Part shown: one piece after another, positions 52,586-60,835 of the stretch
Numbering within the stretch: position 1 is the stretch's first letter
How the letters are laid out: each line of letters starts with the position of its first letter
Assembly: GCA_945868845.1 (NCBI GenBank)
Contig: CAMBMS010000002.1
Span: 214,053-278,052, forward strand
Reading direction: 5' to 3'
Origin: Asaia bogorensis
GTDB lineage: Bacteria; Pseudomonadota; Alphaproteobacteria; Acetobacterales; Acetobacteraceae
Length of the DNA stretch: 64,000 nucleotides
Translations under genes and position numbers: made by a program
The notes under the pieces: model-generated
Told to the model about the DNA's origin: nothing
What the model saw: the letters and a program-made list of their open reading frames with translations, nothing else
Database searches by the model: none

Positions 52586-53559
52586 CAGTGCAGTTTGGGG
52601 GTTTTCAGAAAGCTAGTCCGATCGGCGGAGCGGATGGAGATGCCGAACACGCTGTTTTCGCGCGCCAGGCGCAGTCGCACTTCCGCACCCGCGCTGCCGC
52701 TCGCCCAGATCCGGCGCCAGAGGCCTCCTAGGTCGGTGATTTCCTCATTGCCCACGGCGATGATGCGATCGCCGCTGTGGACGCCAGCGCGTTCCGCCGG
52801 GCCGCCATCGGCGACGCCGCCCACCAGGATTGCATCGTCGCTTTCCGCGGCATACATGCCGAGCCAGGGCCGGGCCGGGCGATTTACCCGCCCGTAGGTC
52901 AGCAGATCGGACAGGATCGGCGGCAGCAGCCCCACCGGCACCACCATGTTCATATCCAGTCGCCGCCCCTTGCCGTCACCCTGTTGGAGTATGAGCGAAC
53001 CGGTGCCGCAGAGTTTCCCGTCAGGCCCGATTAGCGCGGTGCCGCCCCAGAACGGATGTGCGGGCGCTGTATAGAACGCGTCGTCCAGCGCATATTCCCA
53101 ATAGCCGGCGAATTCATGCCGCCCGACCAGCTTGTTCTCGATGGCATGACGCCGCCCGCCGCCGGCTGCCAGGATCGCGGCATCGCCGACCTTTAGTCGG
53201 TCCGAATCGCCGAATTCCAGCGCCGGCAGATTGAGTTTGCCCAGCGCCTGCACCAACCCAAAGCCGGTTTCCTGATCCACGGCCAGGGCATGGCCCGGCA
53301 CCGCGCGACCGTCATTGGTATTGATCCAGATCGTTTCCGCCTCCGTGATCAGATAGCCGATGGTGGCGACCAGCCCTGTATCGCGGATCACCACGCCGGA
53401 CCCGCCGCGTTCCGTGCCCAGGGTGTTGGCCGTAAAGGCATCACCCGGCACGAAGCTGTGCAGGTTGACGACGGCGCTCAGCGCCCGGTCCAGATCGAAC
53501 GAATAATCGCCCGGATCGGGTTGCAGATTCGGCGGGATTTCCCAGTCGGGCTTGGCCAT
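52585..53559 (-). CDS. Trypsin-like protease-fold protein with PDZ domain, catalytic triad lost
   Basis: 324 residues from ATG 53559. GSGVVIRDTGLVATIGYLIT is the HtrA-type barrel start, but the catalytic His of TNNHVV is Y69 here; the Asp position (ETGFGLVQAL) and the Ser of GNSGGPL (AHPFWGGTALI, W171) are also not conserved. A C-terminal PDZ domain is clear: PWLGMYAAESDDAILVGGVA, GPAERAGVHSGDRIIAVGNE. No signal peptide with this start; extension upstream would run into the palindrome. Probably a binding or scaffold protein. Its stop overlaps the MBL gene. Confidence 0.75.
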   Translation of the reverse strand: MAKPDWEIPPNLQPDPGDYSFDLDRALSAVVNLHSFVPGDAFTANTLGTERGGSGVVIRDTGLVATIGYLITEAETIWINTNDGRAVPGHALAVDQETGFGLVQALGKLNLPALEFGDSDRLKVGDAAILAAGGGRRHAIENKLVGRHEFAGYWEYALDDAFYTAPAHPFWGGTALIGPDGKLCGTGSLILQQGDGKGRRLDMNMVVPVGLLPPILSDLLTYGRVNRPARPWLGMYAAESDDAILVGGVADGGPAERAGVHSGDRIIAVGNEEITDLGGLWRRIWASGSAGAEVRLRLARENSVFGISIRSADRTSFLKTPKLH

Positions 53560-53650
53560 GAGGCGGCAGTTTCCTCGTTGAGCGGGTGTGCGGTCGGCGA
53601 GTATAGCGGCAGACGGGCAGGGGGTGCCAATGGGGTATCTTGGGTAGGGC

Positions 53651-53761
53651 CTCGGTTTAAAGTCCGGCACCGGCCCGCTCCCCCACCGGGCCACCCAGCG
53701 AACGTGGACTGCTGTAGGTGATCCGGTGGGGGAGCGGGCCGGCACCGGACTTTAAACCGAG
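53651..53761. repeat. 111-bp near-perfect inverted repeat (39-bp arms)
   Basis: Left arm 53651-53689 starts CTCGGTTTAAAGTCCGG; right arm 53723-53761 ends CCGGACTTTAAACCGAG. The arms are complementary over 39 positions except two adjacent bases in the middle (CA against CA instead of TG). The loop of 33 bases, 53690-53722, has no obvious structure. It sits in the gap between the divergent protease-like and enoyl-CoA hydratase genes, 69 bases from the latter's ATG. Confidence 0.97.
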
Positions 53762-53829
53762 CATCTATCGTATATTGCGTTGCCCAGGCTCCCGGCGGAG
53801 CATAGGGCGCAGTCAGCAACGAGGCAAAA

Positions 53830-54645
53830 ATGTCCCATTCGGAAAGGCTCGGGGCCGAAACGTCCCATCTAGTCGACTATGAGTGCCGCGATCATATTGC
53901 GACCATCGTGATGAACCGCCCCGAAAAACTGAACGCCGTGAGCGACGAGATGGTGCGCGAGCTACTCGCCGCCATGCGCCGCTTCGATAGCGACCCCGAG
54001 GCGCATGTCGCCATCATTTGCGGCCGGGGCCGCGCCTTTTCCACTGGCGCCGACGTCCACCAGCGCCAGTTGCGGTCGCGCGAAGAGTTCGAGCGACTGG
54101 GTGGGCCGCAGGGGTTTGGCGCCAATGCCACCGATCTGCTGACCCAATCGGTGAACTGGAAGCCGGTGATCGCCTGTGTGCATGGCTATGTGCTCGGCTT
54201 ATCGCTCGGCATCACGCTAGATTGCGATTTGATCGTTGCGGAGGCGGGGACGAAATTTCAATTGACCGAAATTTCGCGTGGCTTGGGGGGGGCGCGGCAT
54301 TGGGCGCAATTCCATTTCCGCGGCGCCGGCGCGTTTGGCGACGAGGTTTCCCTGACAGGACGCTATTTCACTGCCGAGGAGGCGCTAGCCGCCAATGTCA
54401 TCAATCGGGTGGCGCCGAAAGGCAAGCACATGGAGGTGGCGTGGGAGCTGGCCGAGGCCGTCGCTGCCAACCCGCCGCTTTCCGTGCGCGCCACTGTGCG
54501 CACGCGGCGCTGGATGATGTCGCAGGAGACGCGGGAAGCTTATTTCCAGGCCGCGCCGCTGAAACTCTATCTGACCGAGGATTTCCGCGAGGCGGCCACC
54601 GCCTTTAAGGAGAAACGCAAGCCGCGTGGGTTTAAGGGGCAGTGA
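53830..54645 (+). CDS. Enoyl-CoA hydratase/isomerase family protein
   Basis: 271 residues, crotonase fold. IATIVMNRPEKLNAVSDEMV, oxyanion loop GRGRAFSTGADVHQRQ, second loop CVHGYVLGLSLGITLDCDLI (GLSLG instead of the usual GGGxE), then FQLTEISRGLGGARHWAQFH. The reduced glycine loop leaves hydratase, isomerase or other crotonase activities open. It begins a plus-strand run with two Lin0512 proteins and an alpha/beta hydrolase, after the large palindrome. Confidence 0.88.
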   Translation: MSHSERLGAETSHLVDYECRDHIATIVMNRPEKLNAVSDEMVRELLAAMRRFDSDPEAHVAIICGRGRAFSTGADVHQRQLRSREEFERLGGPQGFGANATDLLTQSVNWKPVIACVHGYVLGLSLGITLDCDLIVAEAGTKFQLTEISRGLGGARHWAQFHFRGAGAFGDEVSLTGRYFTAEEALAANVINRVAPKGKHMEVAWELAEAVAANPPLSVRATVRTRRWMMSQETREAYFQAAPLKLYLTEDFREAATAFKEKRKPRGFKGQ

Positions 54646-54731
54646 CTGGGGACCGTGATCGTGACGGGGTGCTCTGTTGCACATAGACTAAGGCAAACCC
54701 GCCGCCAGGATGAGAGAGGAACAGGACAGAA

Positions 54732-55073
54732 ATGCCAATGAAACGCGTGGTGCTGGAAATCGGCATGGGCACCGATATCCGTGGCGCCGATTATACTAAG
54801 GCCGCCGTGCGCGCGTTGCGCGATGCGCTCTGGCACAACTCCCTCGGTGTGGCCAAGGCGCTGGGCAAGGATACAGATAGCATGGTCGTCGATGTCCGCA
54901 TTGGCGTCCCCAAGCCTGATCTGGTGGACAAGGGCCAGGTGCTAGCGATTTTGCCACACGGCACCGGCACCGTTACCTGTGTCGAAGGCGGGCTGGAGAT
55001 CCAGAACGACGAAGGCACCGGCTCCACAATCATCGCCCAGGCCGCCGCCATTGTGCGGCTGGACCTGCCGTAG
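54732..55073 (+). CDS. Lin0512 family protein, first paralogue
   Basis: 113 residues. KRVVLEIGMGTDIRGADYTK and AAVRALRDALWHNSLGVAKA, then VDVRIGVPKPDLVDKGQVLA and a C-terminal AIVRLDLP. The set is that of the Lin0512 family of small uncharacterised proteins. ATGs at 54732 and 54738 are both possible; AGGA is 7 bases before the first. It pairs with the next gene (about half of positions alike), suggesting a duplicated heteromeric pair. Function unknown. Confidence 0.8.
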   Translation: MPMKRVVLEIGMGTDIRGADYTKAAVRALRDALWHNSLGVAKALGKDTDSMVVDVRIGVPKPDLVDKGQVLAILPHGTGTVTCVEGGLEIQNDEGTGSTIIAQAAAIVRLDLP

Positions 55074-55085
55074 GGAGTGCCGAGC

Positions 55086-55427
55086 ATGACCATCAAACGC
55101 GTGATCCTCGAACTTGGCACCGGTAACGATCTGCATGGCGGGGACTATACGAAAGCCGGCTTGCGCGCGGTGCAGGATGCGCTGCACCACTCCTCGCTCG
55201 CTATGCTGCGCACGCTCAACATCAAGCCGACCGACATGATAGTGGAGGTTACTATCGGTGTGCAGAAACCGGAAAAGATCGATCTAGAAAAAATTCGTGC
55301 GAGCCTGCCCTATGGCAAGGTCACTGCCAAGGCAGTGAAAGGCGGGCTGGATGTGCCTGACGATGATCGCGACGATACCGCCGTGATCGCCACCGCCGCC
55401 ATCGCGGTGTGCCTCGATCTACCATAA
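55086..55427 (+). CDS. Lin0512 family protein, second paralogue
   Basis: 113 residues, same length as its upstream partner and collinear with it: KRVILELGTGNDLHGGDYTK, LRAVQDALHHSSLAMLRTLN, VEVTIGVQKPEKIDLEKIRA, and AIAVCLDLP at the end. ATG 55086 chosen since GGGAG is 8 bases ahead. 12 bases after the first copy. The sequences differ at many sites, so this is not a recent duplication. Function unknown. Confidence 0.8.
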   Translation: MTIKRVILELGTGNDLHGGDYTKAGLRAVQDALHHSSLAMLRTLNIKPTDMIVEVTIGVQKPEKIDLEKIRASLPYGKVTAKAVKGGLDVPDDDRDDTAVIATAAIAVCLDLP

Positions 55428-55453
55428 TCAACCCCCGAACGGAGGAACTGGAT

Positions 55454-56314
55454 ATGCCCGAGAATCGCACGTTCTCCACCGAGGAGATCGAATATCTCCG
55501 TCATGGCGACCGCGCCATGATGCTGCGCGTCTATCGTCCCAGCGGCACAGGACCTTTCCCGGTAGTGATCGACCTGCATGGGGGCGCATGGAGCAAGGGC
55601 ACACTGGAAGAGTGCAAGGCGCGCGACGAAGTGATGGCGCAGCACGGGATCCTTGCCGTCGGTCTCGATTTCCGTGATGGCGATAGCGGCTACCCATCCG
55701 CCCTGATCGATATTAACTATGCCGTGCGCTGGGTGAAGGCGAATGCCGCCAAACTTAATACTCGCCCCGACTGGGTCAGTCTGACCGGGCAATCGAGCGG
55801 CGGGCATCTGGCGATGCTGGCCGCGATGCGGCCCAATGATCCGCGGTACGCCGCCACCCCTCTTTCTGCCGGTTCACCTAATGTGGACGCCACGGTGCGC
55901 AACGTCGTCATGACCTGGCCGGTAATCAATCCGCTTTCCCGTTACCGCCATTTGCTGCGCCACCGTGCCGCCGGCACCATTCCGCCCCAATATACCGACA
56001 TCGCCGAACGCCAGACGACGTTTTGGAAAAACGACACGAACATGATCGATGGCAATCCCATGCTGATTCTGGAGCAAGACGAGAAAGTCGTTCTGCCGCC
56101 GACGCTTTGGATCCAAAGCCGGCCGGACTTCATGCATGATTACCGCGATACGGATTCTCCGGTTGACGCCAACGAACCGGAACGTTTCGTCGCCAATTAC
56201 CGCAAAGCCGGCGGCCAGATCGAAATCCGCGATATCGGCGCCAACGAGCGCGATGCTATGACTACCCACGAAATGGTCGCCCGTTACTTCATCGGTTCGG
56301 TATCGCGGCTGTAA
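55454..56314 (+). CDS. Alpha/beta hydrolase, hormone-sensitive-lipase/carboxylesterase type
   Basis: 286 residues. Oxyanion segment DLHGGAWSKGT (HGGxW) at 41-50 and nucleophile S114 in LTGQSSGGHLA (GxSxG), with DxxxAVRWVKANAAKL before it; likely acid and His near the C-terminus (TTHEMVARYF). Esterase/lipase or acyl hydrolase of small substrates; no signal peptide. GGAGGA 7 bases ahead of ATG. Last gene of the plus-strand run with echA-like and Lin0512 genes. Confidence 0.85.
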   Translation: MPENRTFSTEEIEYLRHGDRAMMLRVYRPSGTGPFPVVIDLHGGAWSKGTLEECKARDEVMAQHGILAVGLDFRDGDSGYPSALIDINYAVRWVKANAAKLNTRPDWVSLTGQSSGGHLAMLAAMRPNDPRYAATPLSAGSPNVDATVRNVVMTWPVINPLSRYRHLLRHRAAGTIPPQYTDIAERQTTFWKNDTNMIDGNPMLILEQDEKVVLPPTLWIQSRPDFMHDYRDTDSPVDANEPERFVANYRKAGGQIEIRDIGANERDAMTTHEMVARYFIGSVSRL

Positions 56315-56483
56315 GCAGCCGCAGCGCAGTGAAGGAAGGCCAGGGGCTCTGCTCCTGGACCTCGCCAGTGCGGAGCCCGTGGAACTCATCCGTTGGGGGA
56401 GGATAAAGAAGGAGTCTGCTGCGATGACACCAACCGCTGAGGTGGCCCCTTCTTTTTCCTCCCCATATGAGCGGGTTCCAAGA

Positions 56484-56595
56484 GGCCGCCATCGGGAACA
56501 TAGCCGACGTAGGCGACGTCACTCGCTTTCAGAACATCGAACATATCGCGCTGCCACGGTTGAATGCCCTGCTCTTTATCTCTGTCGTTGGACAC
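56484..56595 (-). pseudogene. N-terminal fragment of a ThDP-dependent decarboxylase (sulfo/phosphonopyruvate type)
   Basis: From GTG 56595, MSNDRDKEQGIQPWQRDMFD and VLKASDVAYVGYVPDGG match the start of decarboxylase alpha-type subunits (consensus WQRDIFxxLKxxxVxxVGYVPDAGH), after which similarity ends and Lys/Gly-rich sequence follows. AGGTAGAGGC precedes the GTG, so the 5' end looks intact while the rest is gone. Confidence 0.55.
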
Positions 56596-56902
56596 GCCTC
56601 TACCTTTCAAACCACGCCGGAATTCCCCGTCTTTGCGATGAGACTAAAACCCTCCCTAACTCACCATCCCCATTCTGTCTCATAGGCGCTGACGGCGTAC
56701 AGGGCAGGTGCGACCTATGGGCGAGAGCGCGTCGGCCTTCCGGCATCCGCGCCCAGGTCTGCATCTGGCGGCCCACCTTGCCCGGGATGGTGTCGCGTTG
56801 GAACAGGGTGGAGGCGGTGGCGCGGTCCCGCCCATAGATCCTGATCACCGTGCGGAAGATAGTCCGCATCAGCCCGGCCCAGCGCTTGCGCTCGGCCTTC
56901 CT
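56596..56902. other. Minus-strand coding remnant, unidentified
   Basis: Downstream of the FAH gene's stop (56903) a minus-strand frame reads MRTIFRTVIRIYGRDRATAS and VGRQMQTWARMPEGRRAL, with codon use like a gene, then loses its pattern after about 56690. I do not recognise the family; it has no clear start. Positions 56315-56483, after the hydrolase gene, hold no gene I can support. Confidence 0.3.
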
Positions 56903-57748
56903 TCACGCCGCCACCAGCGTCTGCCGCTGTTCGCCGAGGCCGGAGATCCAGAGATGCATTTCGTCGCCGGGTTTCAGGAAGATCGGTTTCGGTTTCATAC
57001 CGGCGGCGACGCCGGGTGGGGTGCCGGTGGTGATGACGTCCCCTGGCTGCAAAGTGATGAAGTGGCTGACATAGGAGACGATTTCCTTTACCCCGAAGAT
57101 CATCGTTTTCGTATTGCCGTTCTGCCGCTTTTTGCCGTTGACCGTGAGCCACATATCGAGATTTTGTGGATCTTTAATTTCGTCTTTCGTGACCATCCAC
57201 GGACCGGTTGGGCCGAACGTGTCGCAGCCTTTGCCTTTGTCCCAGGTACCGCCGCGTTCCATCTGGTATTCGCGCTCGCTCACGTCATTGACGATGCAAT
57301 AGCCGGCAACGTGGTTCATAGCTTTGTCGAGCGGCACGTAATTCGCTTTTGTGCCGATGACGATGCCAAGTTCCAATTCCCAGTCGGTTTTCTTCGATCC
57401 GCGCGGGATTTTTACATCGTCGTTCGGACCACAAAAGGAGGAGGCAGCCTTAAAGAAGATGATCGGTTCCTTCGGAATCGGCGCGCCGACCTCGTTTGCG
57501 TGGTCGGAATAGTTCAGTCCGATAGCAAGGAAATTTATTGGTCGCACGACGCATGGCCCCAGCCGCTTGCGCCCGCTGATTTTCGGGAGGGTGGTGGGAT
57601 CGATCTTTGCCAGGTCTCGCAGGGATCGTGGCGACAATGTCTCTCCATTGACATCACTGATCACGCCGGACAGATCGCGGATGTTGCCAGCCGCATCCAG
57701 CATACCCGGAAATTCCTTTCCGGCGGCGCCGTAACGAAGAAGTTTCAT
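56903..57748 (-). CDS. Fumarylacetoacetate hydrolase (FAH) family protein
   Basis: 281 residues. N-terminal lid domain (MKLLRYGAAGKEFPGMLD) and FAH barrel: AIGLNYSDHANEVGAPIPKE, metal ligands in DWELELGIVIG, CIVNDVSEREYQMERGGTWD, then GDVITTGTPPGVAAGMKP. Length and details fit the ureidoglycolate-lyase-like/2,4-diketo-3-deoxy-L-fuconate hydrolase group. 21 bases downstream of an SDR gene on the same strand, a pairing expected for non-phosphorylative sugar-acid breakdown. Confidence 0.9.
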   Translation of the reverse strand: MKLLRYGAAGKEFPGMLDAAGNIRDLSGVISDVNGETLSPRSLRDLAKIDPTTLPKISGRKRLGPCVVRPINFLAIGLNYSDHANEVGAPIPKEPIIFFKAASSFCGPNDDVKIPRGSKKTDWELELGIVIGTKANYVPLDKAMNHVAGYCIVNDVSEREYQMERGGTWDKGKGCDTFGPTGPWMVTKDEIKDPQNLDMWLTVNGKKRQNGNTKTMIFGVKEIVSYVSHFITLQPGDVITTGTPPGVAAGMKPKPIFLKPGDEMHLWISGLGEQRQTLVAA

Positions 57749-57769
57749 TTTAAGTGTCCTCTATCTTGA

Positions 57770-58519
57770 TTAAAGGGTCCAGCCACCATCGATGACGATG
57801 GCTTGCCCGGTGATGAAGGCGGATTCTGGGCTGGCAAGATATACTGCCAGCGCTGCGATTTCTTCCGCTGTCGCGAAACGTCCCAGCGGTTGGCGGGCGA
57901 TAAACGCTGCGCGCGCGGCTTCGACCGATCCGGCTGCGGCGGCATTTGCCGCTATACGTTCATCAAGGCTTGGCGTCTGTACAGTGGCGGGGCAGATGCA
58001 GTTGCAGCGCACACCCTGGCCGACGAAATCGACCGCTACAGATTTCGTCAGCCCGATCACGGCGGCTTTGGTGGTGCCGTAGATGAACCGTCGCGGCACG
58101 CCTTTTATCGATGACGCAGCGGAGGCCATGTTGATGATCGCCCCCGAACCGCGTACCGCCATCGCCGGAGCAAAGGCGCAAATGGTGCGAAACATCGAAC
58201 GCAAATTTAGATCGAAGGCAAACTCCCACTCATCTTCGGTGGCTTCCAGGACCGAACCTTGATGCACGAAGCCGGCGCAGTTGAACAGGATATCGACCGC
58301 CCCGGCATCCCGCGCGGCGGCGACGATCGCGGCGGGATCGCGCACATCCAGTTGAGCGGTGTGCATGTCTGGCCCTGCAAGGGTGGAAATTTTTGCGGCA
58401 TCGATGTCGGTGGCGATCACCCGCGCGCCCTCGGCGGCGAAGGCCAGCGCCGTGGCGCGCCCAATCCCCTGCGCCGCCGCCGTGACAAACGCGGTCTTGC
58501 CGGCCAGCCTGCCCACCAT
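57770..58519 (-). CDS. SDR oxidoreductase, possible 2-keto-3-deoxy-L-fuconate dehydrogenase
   Basis: 249 residues. TAAAQGIGRATA cofactor loop, D38/D40 (ATDID) pointing to NAD+, NCAG at 80-83, S133-S136 region, catalytic Y147 and K151 (YGTTKAAV). The start MVGRLAGKTAFVTAAAQGIG, with AGGAG 10 bases ahead of ATG 58519, and its link with the FAH gene suggest the sugar-acid route: dehydrogenation, then hydrolysis to pyruvate and lactate. Dehydratase and transporter genes are not seen. Substrate is inferred. Confidence 0.85.
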   Translation of the reverse strand: MVGRLAGKTAFVTAAAQGIGRATALAFAAEGARVIATDIDAAKISTLAGPDMHTAQLDVRDPAAIVAAARDAGAVDILFNCAGFVHQGSVLEATEDEWEFAFDLNLRSMFRTICAFAPAMAVRGSGAIINMASAASSIKGVPRRFIYGTTKAAVIGLTKSVAVDFVGQGVRCNCICPATVQTPSLDERIAANAAAAGSVEAARAAFIARQPLGRFATAEEIAALAVYLASPESAFITGQAIVIDGGWTL

Positions 58520-58594
58520 ATTTTTGTCGCTCCTGACGTTCGTGCCAAACTGTGAGCGTGACGGGCGGTGTGTCAACGGGAGGCGTTACTGAAA

Positions 58595-59341
58595 ATGCGA
58601 TCAATCCTGGTTACCGGCGCGGCCAGCGGCATTGGCGCCGCCACCGCGCGCACCTTTGCCGCGCCAGGCCAGGCGTTGATGCTGCATACGCGTAAAAATC
58701 GGGAGGGCGTGGAACGCGTTGCTGCCACGGCGCGCCAGGCCGGGGCGCGCGCGGAAATTATCATGGGTGATCTCGCCGATCCCGCCACCGCCTCGCATCT
58801 CGTTGATGCCACGGTGCAACATTTCGGCGCGCTGGACGTGCTAGTCAGCAACGCGGGCTTCGCCGATCGCACCGAGTTTGCCATCTTGAGCGATGCCGGG
58901 ATGATGGCGTCGGTGGAGGCCGTGCAAGGGGCGTTTTTCCGGTTGGCCCGCGCGGCCATTCCGCATTTCAACGTGCGGCAGGGCGGAAGAATAATCGCCA
59001 TTAGCAGTTTCGTTGCGCATGTGTTTCGCCCAGGTATTACCTTGTTTCCCGCCTCGGCGGCGGCGAAGGCCGGGCTGGAGGCGCTGGTGCGTGCCTTGGC
59101 GATGGAATTGGCGCCCACGGGTACGACGGTGAACGCCGTAGTTCCCGGCCTAATCCAGAAGGATTCTGGCGCGCACGCGGCGATGACGCGGGCGCAATTC
59201 GCGGAACAGATTGCCCGTATCCCGCTCGGCCGGCTGGGGCAACCAGATGACGTGGCGGCGGTGGTAAAATTTTTAGCCTCAACGGATGCGAGTTATGTGA
59301 CCGGACAGGCGATTCATGTCAGTGGCGGTCTGATGATCTGA
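58595..59341 (+). CDS. SDR-fold protein lacking the Tyr-Lys catalytic pair
   Basis: 248 residues. Cofactor loop TGAASGIGAATA and SNAG are intact and S137/S138 (AISSF) is kept, but YxxxK is replaced by FPASA (F151, A155), with a lysine three residues later (AAAKAG). Either an inactive or an unusual SDR. Divergent from the previous SDR, with 75 bases between starts. GGGAGG lies 11 bases before ATG 58595; an earlier ATG at 58568 would add 9 residues. Confidence 0.8.
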   Translation: MRSILVTGAASGIGAATARTFAAPGQALMLHTRKNREGVERVAATARQAGARAEIIMGDLADPATASHLVDATVQHFGALDVLVSNAGFADRTEFAILSDAGMMASVEAVQGAFFRLARAAIPHFNVRQGGRIIAISSFVAHVFRPGITLFPASAAAKAGLEALVRALAMELAPTGTTVNAVVPGLIQKDSGAHAAMTRAQFAEQIARIPLGRLGQPDDVAAVVKFLASTDASYVTGQAIHVSGGLMI

Positions 59342-59346
59342 TTGGC

Positions 59347-60669
59347 TCAGCTCACCGCCGCATCCACCGCCGCGCCCAGACGGTCAATGATCATATCGAT
59401 ATCCGCTGGCCCGCAAATATAAGGCGGCGCAACGATTACATGATCGCCCTGGATGCCGTCGATCGTCCCGCCCATCGGATACACCGCGAGGCCGCGCGCC
59501 AGTGATTCCCATTTTATCCGGTCATTTATTTTCCGCGCCGGGTCGAATGCTACCTTCGTCGGGCGGTCGGAGACAAGCTCTAGAGCCCAGAACAGACCGC
59601 GCCCACGAATATCGCCGACGCAGCGGTGATTGCCGAAGCGTTCCACTAGCGCGGCTTCCAGCCGAGCACCCATCGCGCGAACATTCTCTAGCAGATGATC
59701 GTCGCGGATAATCCGCTGTACTTCCAGCGCCGCTGCGCAGGCCACGGGATGCGCCTGATAGGTATGGCCATGCGTGAACGCGCCTGAACCCGCGCGTAAC
59801 GCATCGACCACGCGCCGCGAAATCAAAATACCACCAATAGGCTGATACCCGCCGCCGAGGCCCTTCGCCACCACCTGGATGTCAGGAAAGACTCCTTCCA
59901 GTTCCCAGGCATGCATCACGCCCAGGCGGCCCATGCCGCACATCACCTCATCGAGGATCAGTAGCGCGCCATGGCGGTCGCAGATGTCGCGGACGCGGCG
60001 GAAATAGAAGGGCAGGGCGGCTACGCAGCCTGTGGTTGCGCCGACCATGGTTTCGGCAAAAAACCCGATGACGTTGCTGGGGCCGAGACGCTGGAACTCG
60101 GATTCTAGTTCCTCGGCGAGCCGATCCACATATTGCGCGTCGGTTTCCCCCGCGTTCTGGAAGCGATAGGGAAAACACGGGGAAACATGGCTGAATGTGC
60201 CAGCAAGAATAGGGTCGTAGATGGCGCGGCGGGCCATGTTGCCGCCGACGCCGAGCGCACCGAGCGTGTTGCCGTGATAGCTCAACCGGCGGCCGATGAA
60301 TTTGGTGCGGTTCGGTTCGCCGCGTTCGACGAAATATTGCCGTGCCAGTTTCAGCGCTGCCTCGTTGCCCTCGGAACCAGACGAACAGAAATAGGCATGG
60401 CTCAGTCCGCCCGGCTCGCCGGCCAAAAGAATTTCCGCTAGTTCTTCCGCCGGTTCGGAGCTGAAAAATCCGGTATGGGCATAGGCCATCTTGCCGGCCT
60501 GCGCGGCGATGGCGGTGGCGACTCGGGCATTGCCATGGCCCAGGCAGGCGACGGCGGCGCCGCCGGAGGCATCGACCACCTCCGTGCCATCGGCTAGCCG
60601 GAGCCGTATGCCCTGCCCGCTGGCGGCGATGGGGGGCGTGGTGGTGGAACGGTGCAAGATCCGGCTCAT
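59347..60669 (-). CDS. Class III aminotransferase (PLP-dependent)
   Basis: 440 residues, fold type I. PLP ligand D240 (LLILDEVMCGMGR) and Schiff-base K269 (QVVAKGLGGGYQPIGG); GSEGNEAALKLAR and SYHGNTLGALGVGG are typical omega-aminotransferase blocks. Start ATG 60669, AGGAAA 9 bases ahead; an upstream in-frame start would add 59 residues without homology. Acts on an omega-amine or amino acid; substrate unknown. Converges with the plus-strand SDR (5 bases between stops). Confidence 0.92.
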   Translation of the reverse strand: MSRILHRSTTTPPIAASGQGIRLRLADGTEVVDASGGAAVACLGHGNARVATAIAAQAGKMAYAHTGFFSSEPAEELAEILLAGEPGGLSHAYFCSSGSEGNEAALKLARQYFVERGEPNRTKFIGRRLSYHGNTLGALGVGGNMARRAIYDPILAGTFSHVSPCFPYRFQNAGETDAQYVDRLAEELESEFQRLGPSNVIGFFAETMVGATTGCVAALPFYFRRVRDICDRHGALLILDEVMCGMGRLGVMHAWELEGVFPDIQVVAKGLGGGYQPIGGILISRRVVDALRAGSGAFTHGHTYQAHPVACAAALEVQRIIRDDHLLENVRAMGARLEAALVERFGNHRCVGDIRGRGLFWALELVSDRPTKVAFDPARKINDRIKWESLARGLAVYPMGGTIDGIQGDHVIVAPPYICGPADIDMIIDRLGAAVDAAVS

Positions 60670-60835
60670 GGCACGATTTCCTGGACAAAAACGGCCCTCA
60701 GTGTGGCTCAAGGGCCACCGCTTGCTCAAGTCCGTTGATACGACCTGGTCGCATTCTTGACAGCCCCGCCCCCCCCTTGTAGCAAGCGCGCGCCTGCCGA
60801 CAGGGTGATTTTCACGGGCGCCGGTGGGCAAGGGT

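Noticed and set aside
53478..53819. ORFs on both strands across the 111-bp palindrome with the same Pro-rich peptide
   Set aside because: The repeated peptide is only the inverted repeat translated from each arm.
56708..57769. 353-residue plus-strand ORF opposite the FAH gene
   Set aside because: The minus strand encodes a full FAH protein with metal ligands; the plus frame has no motif.
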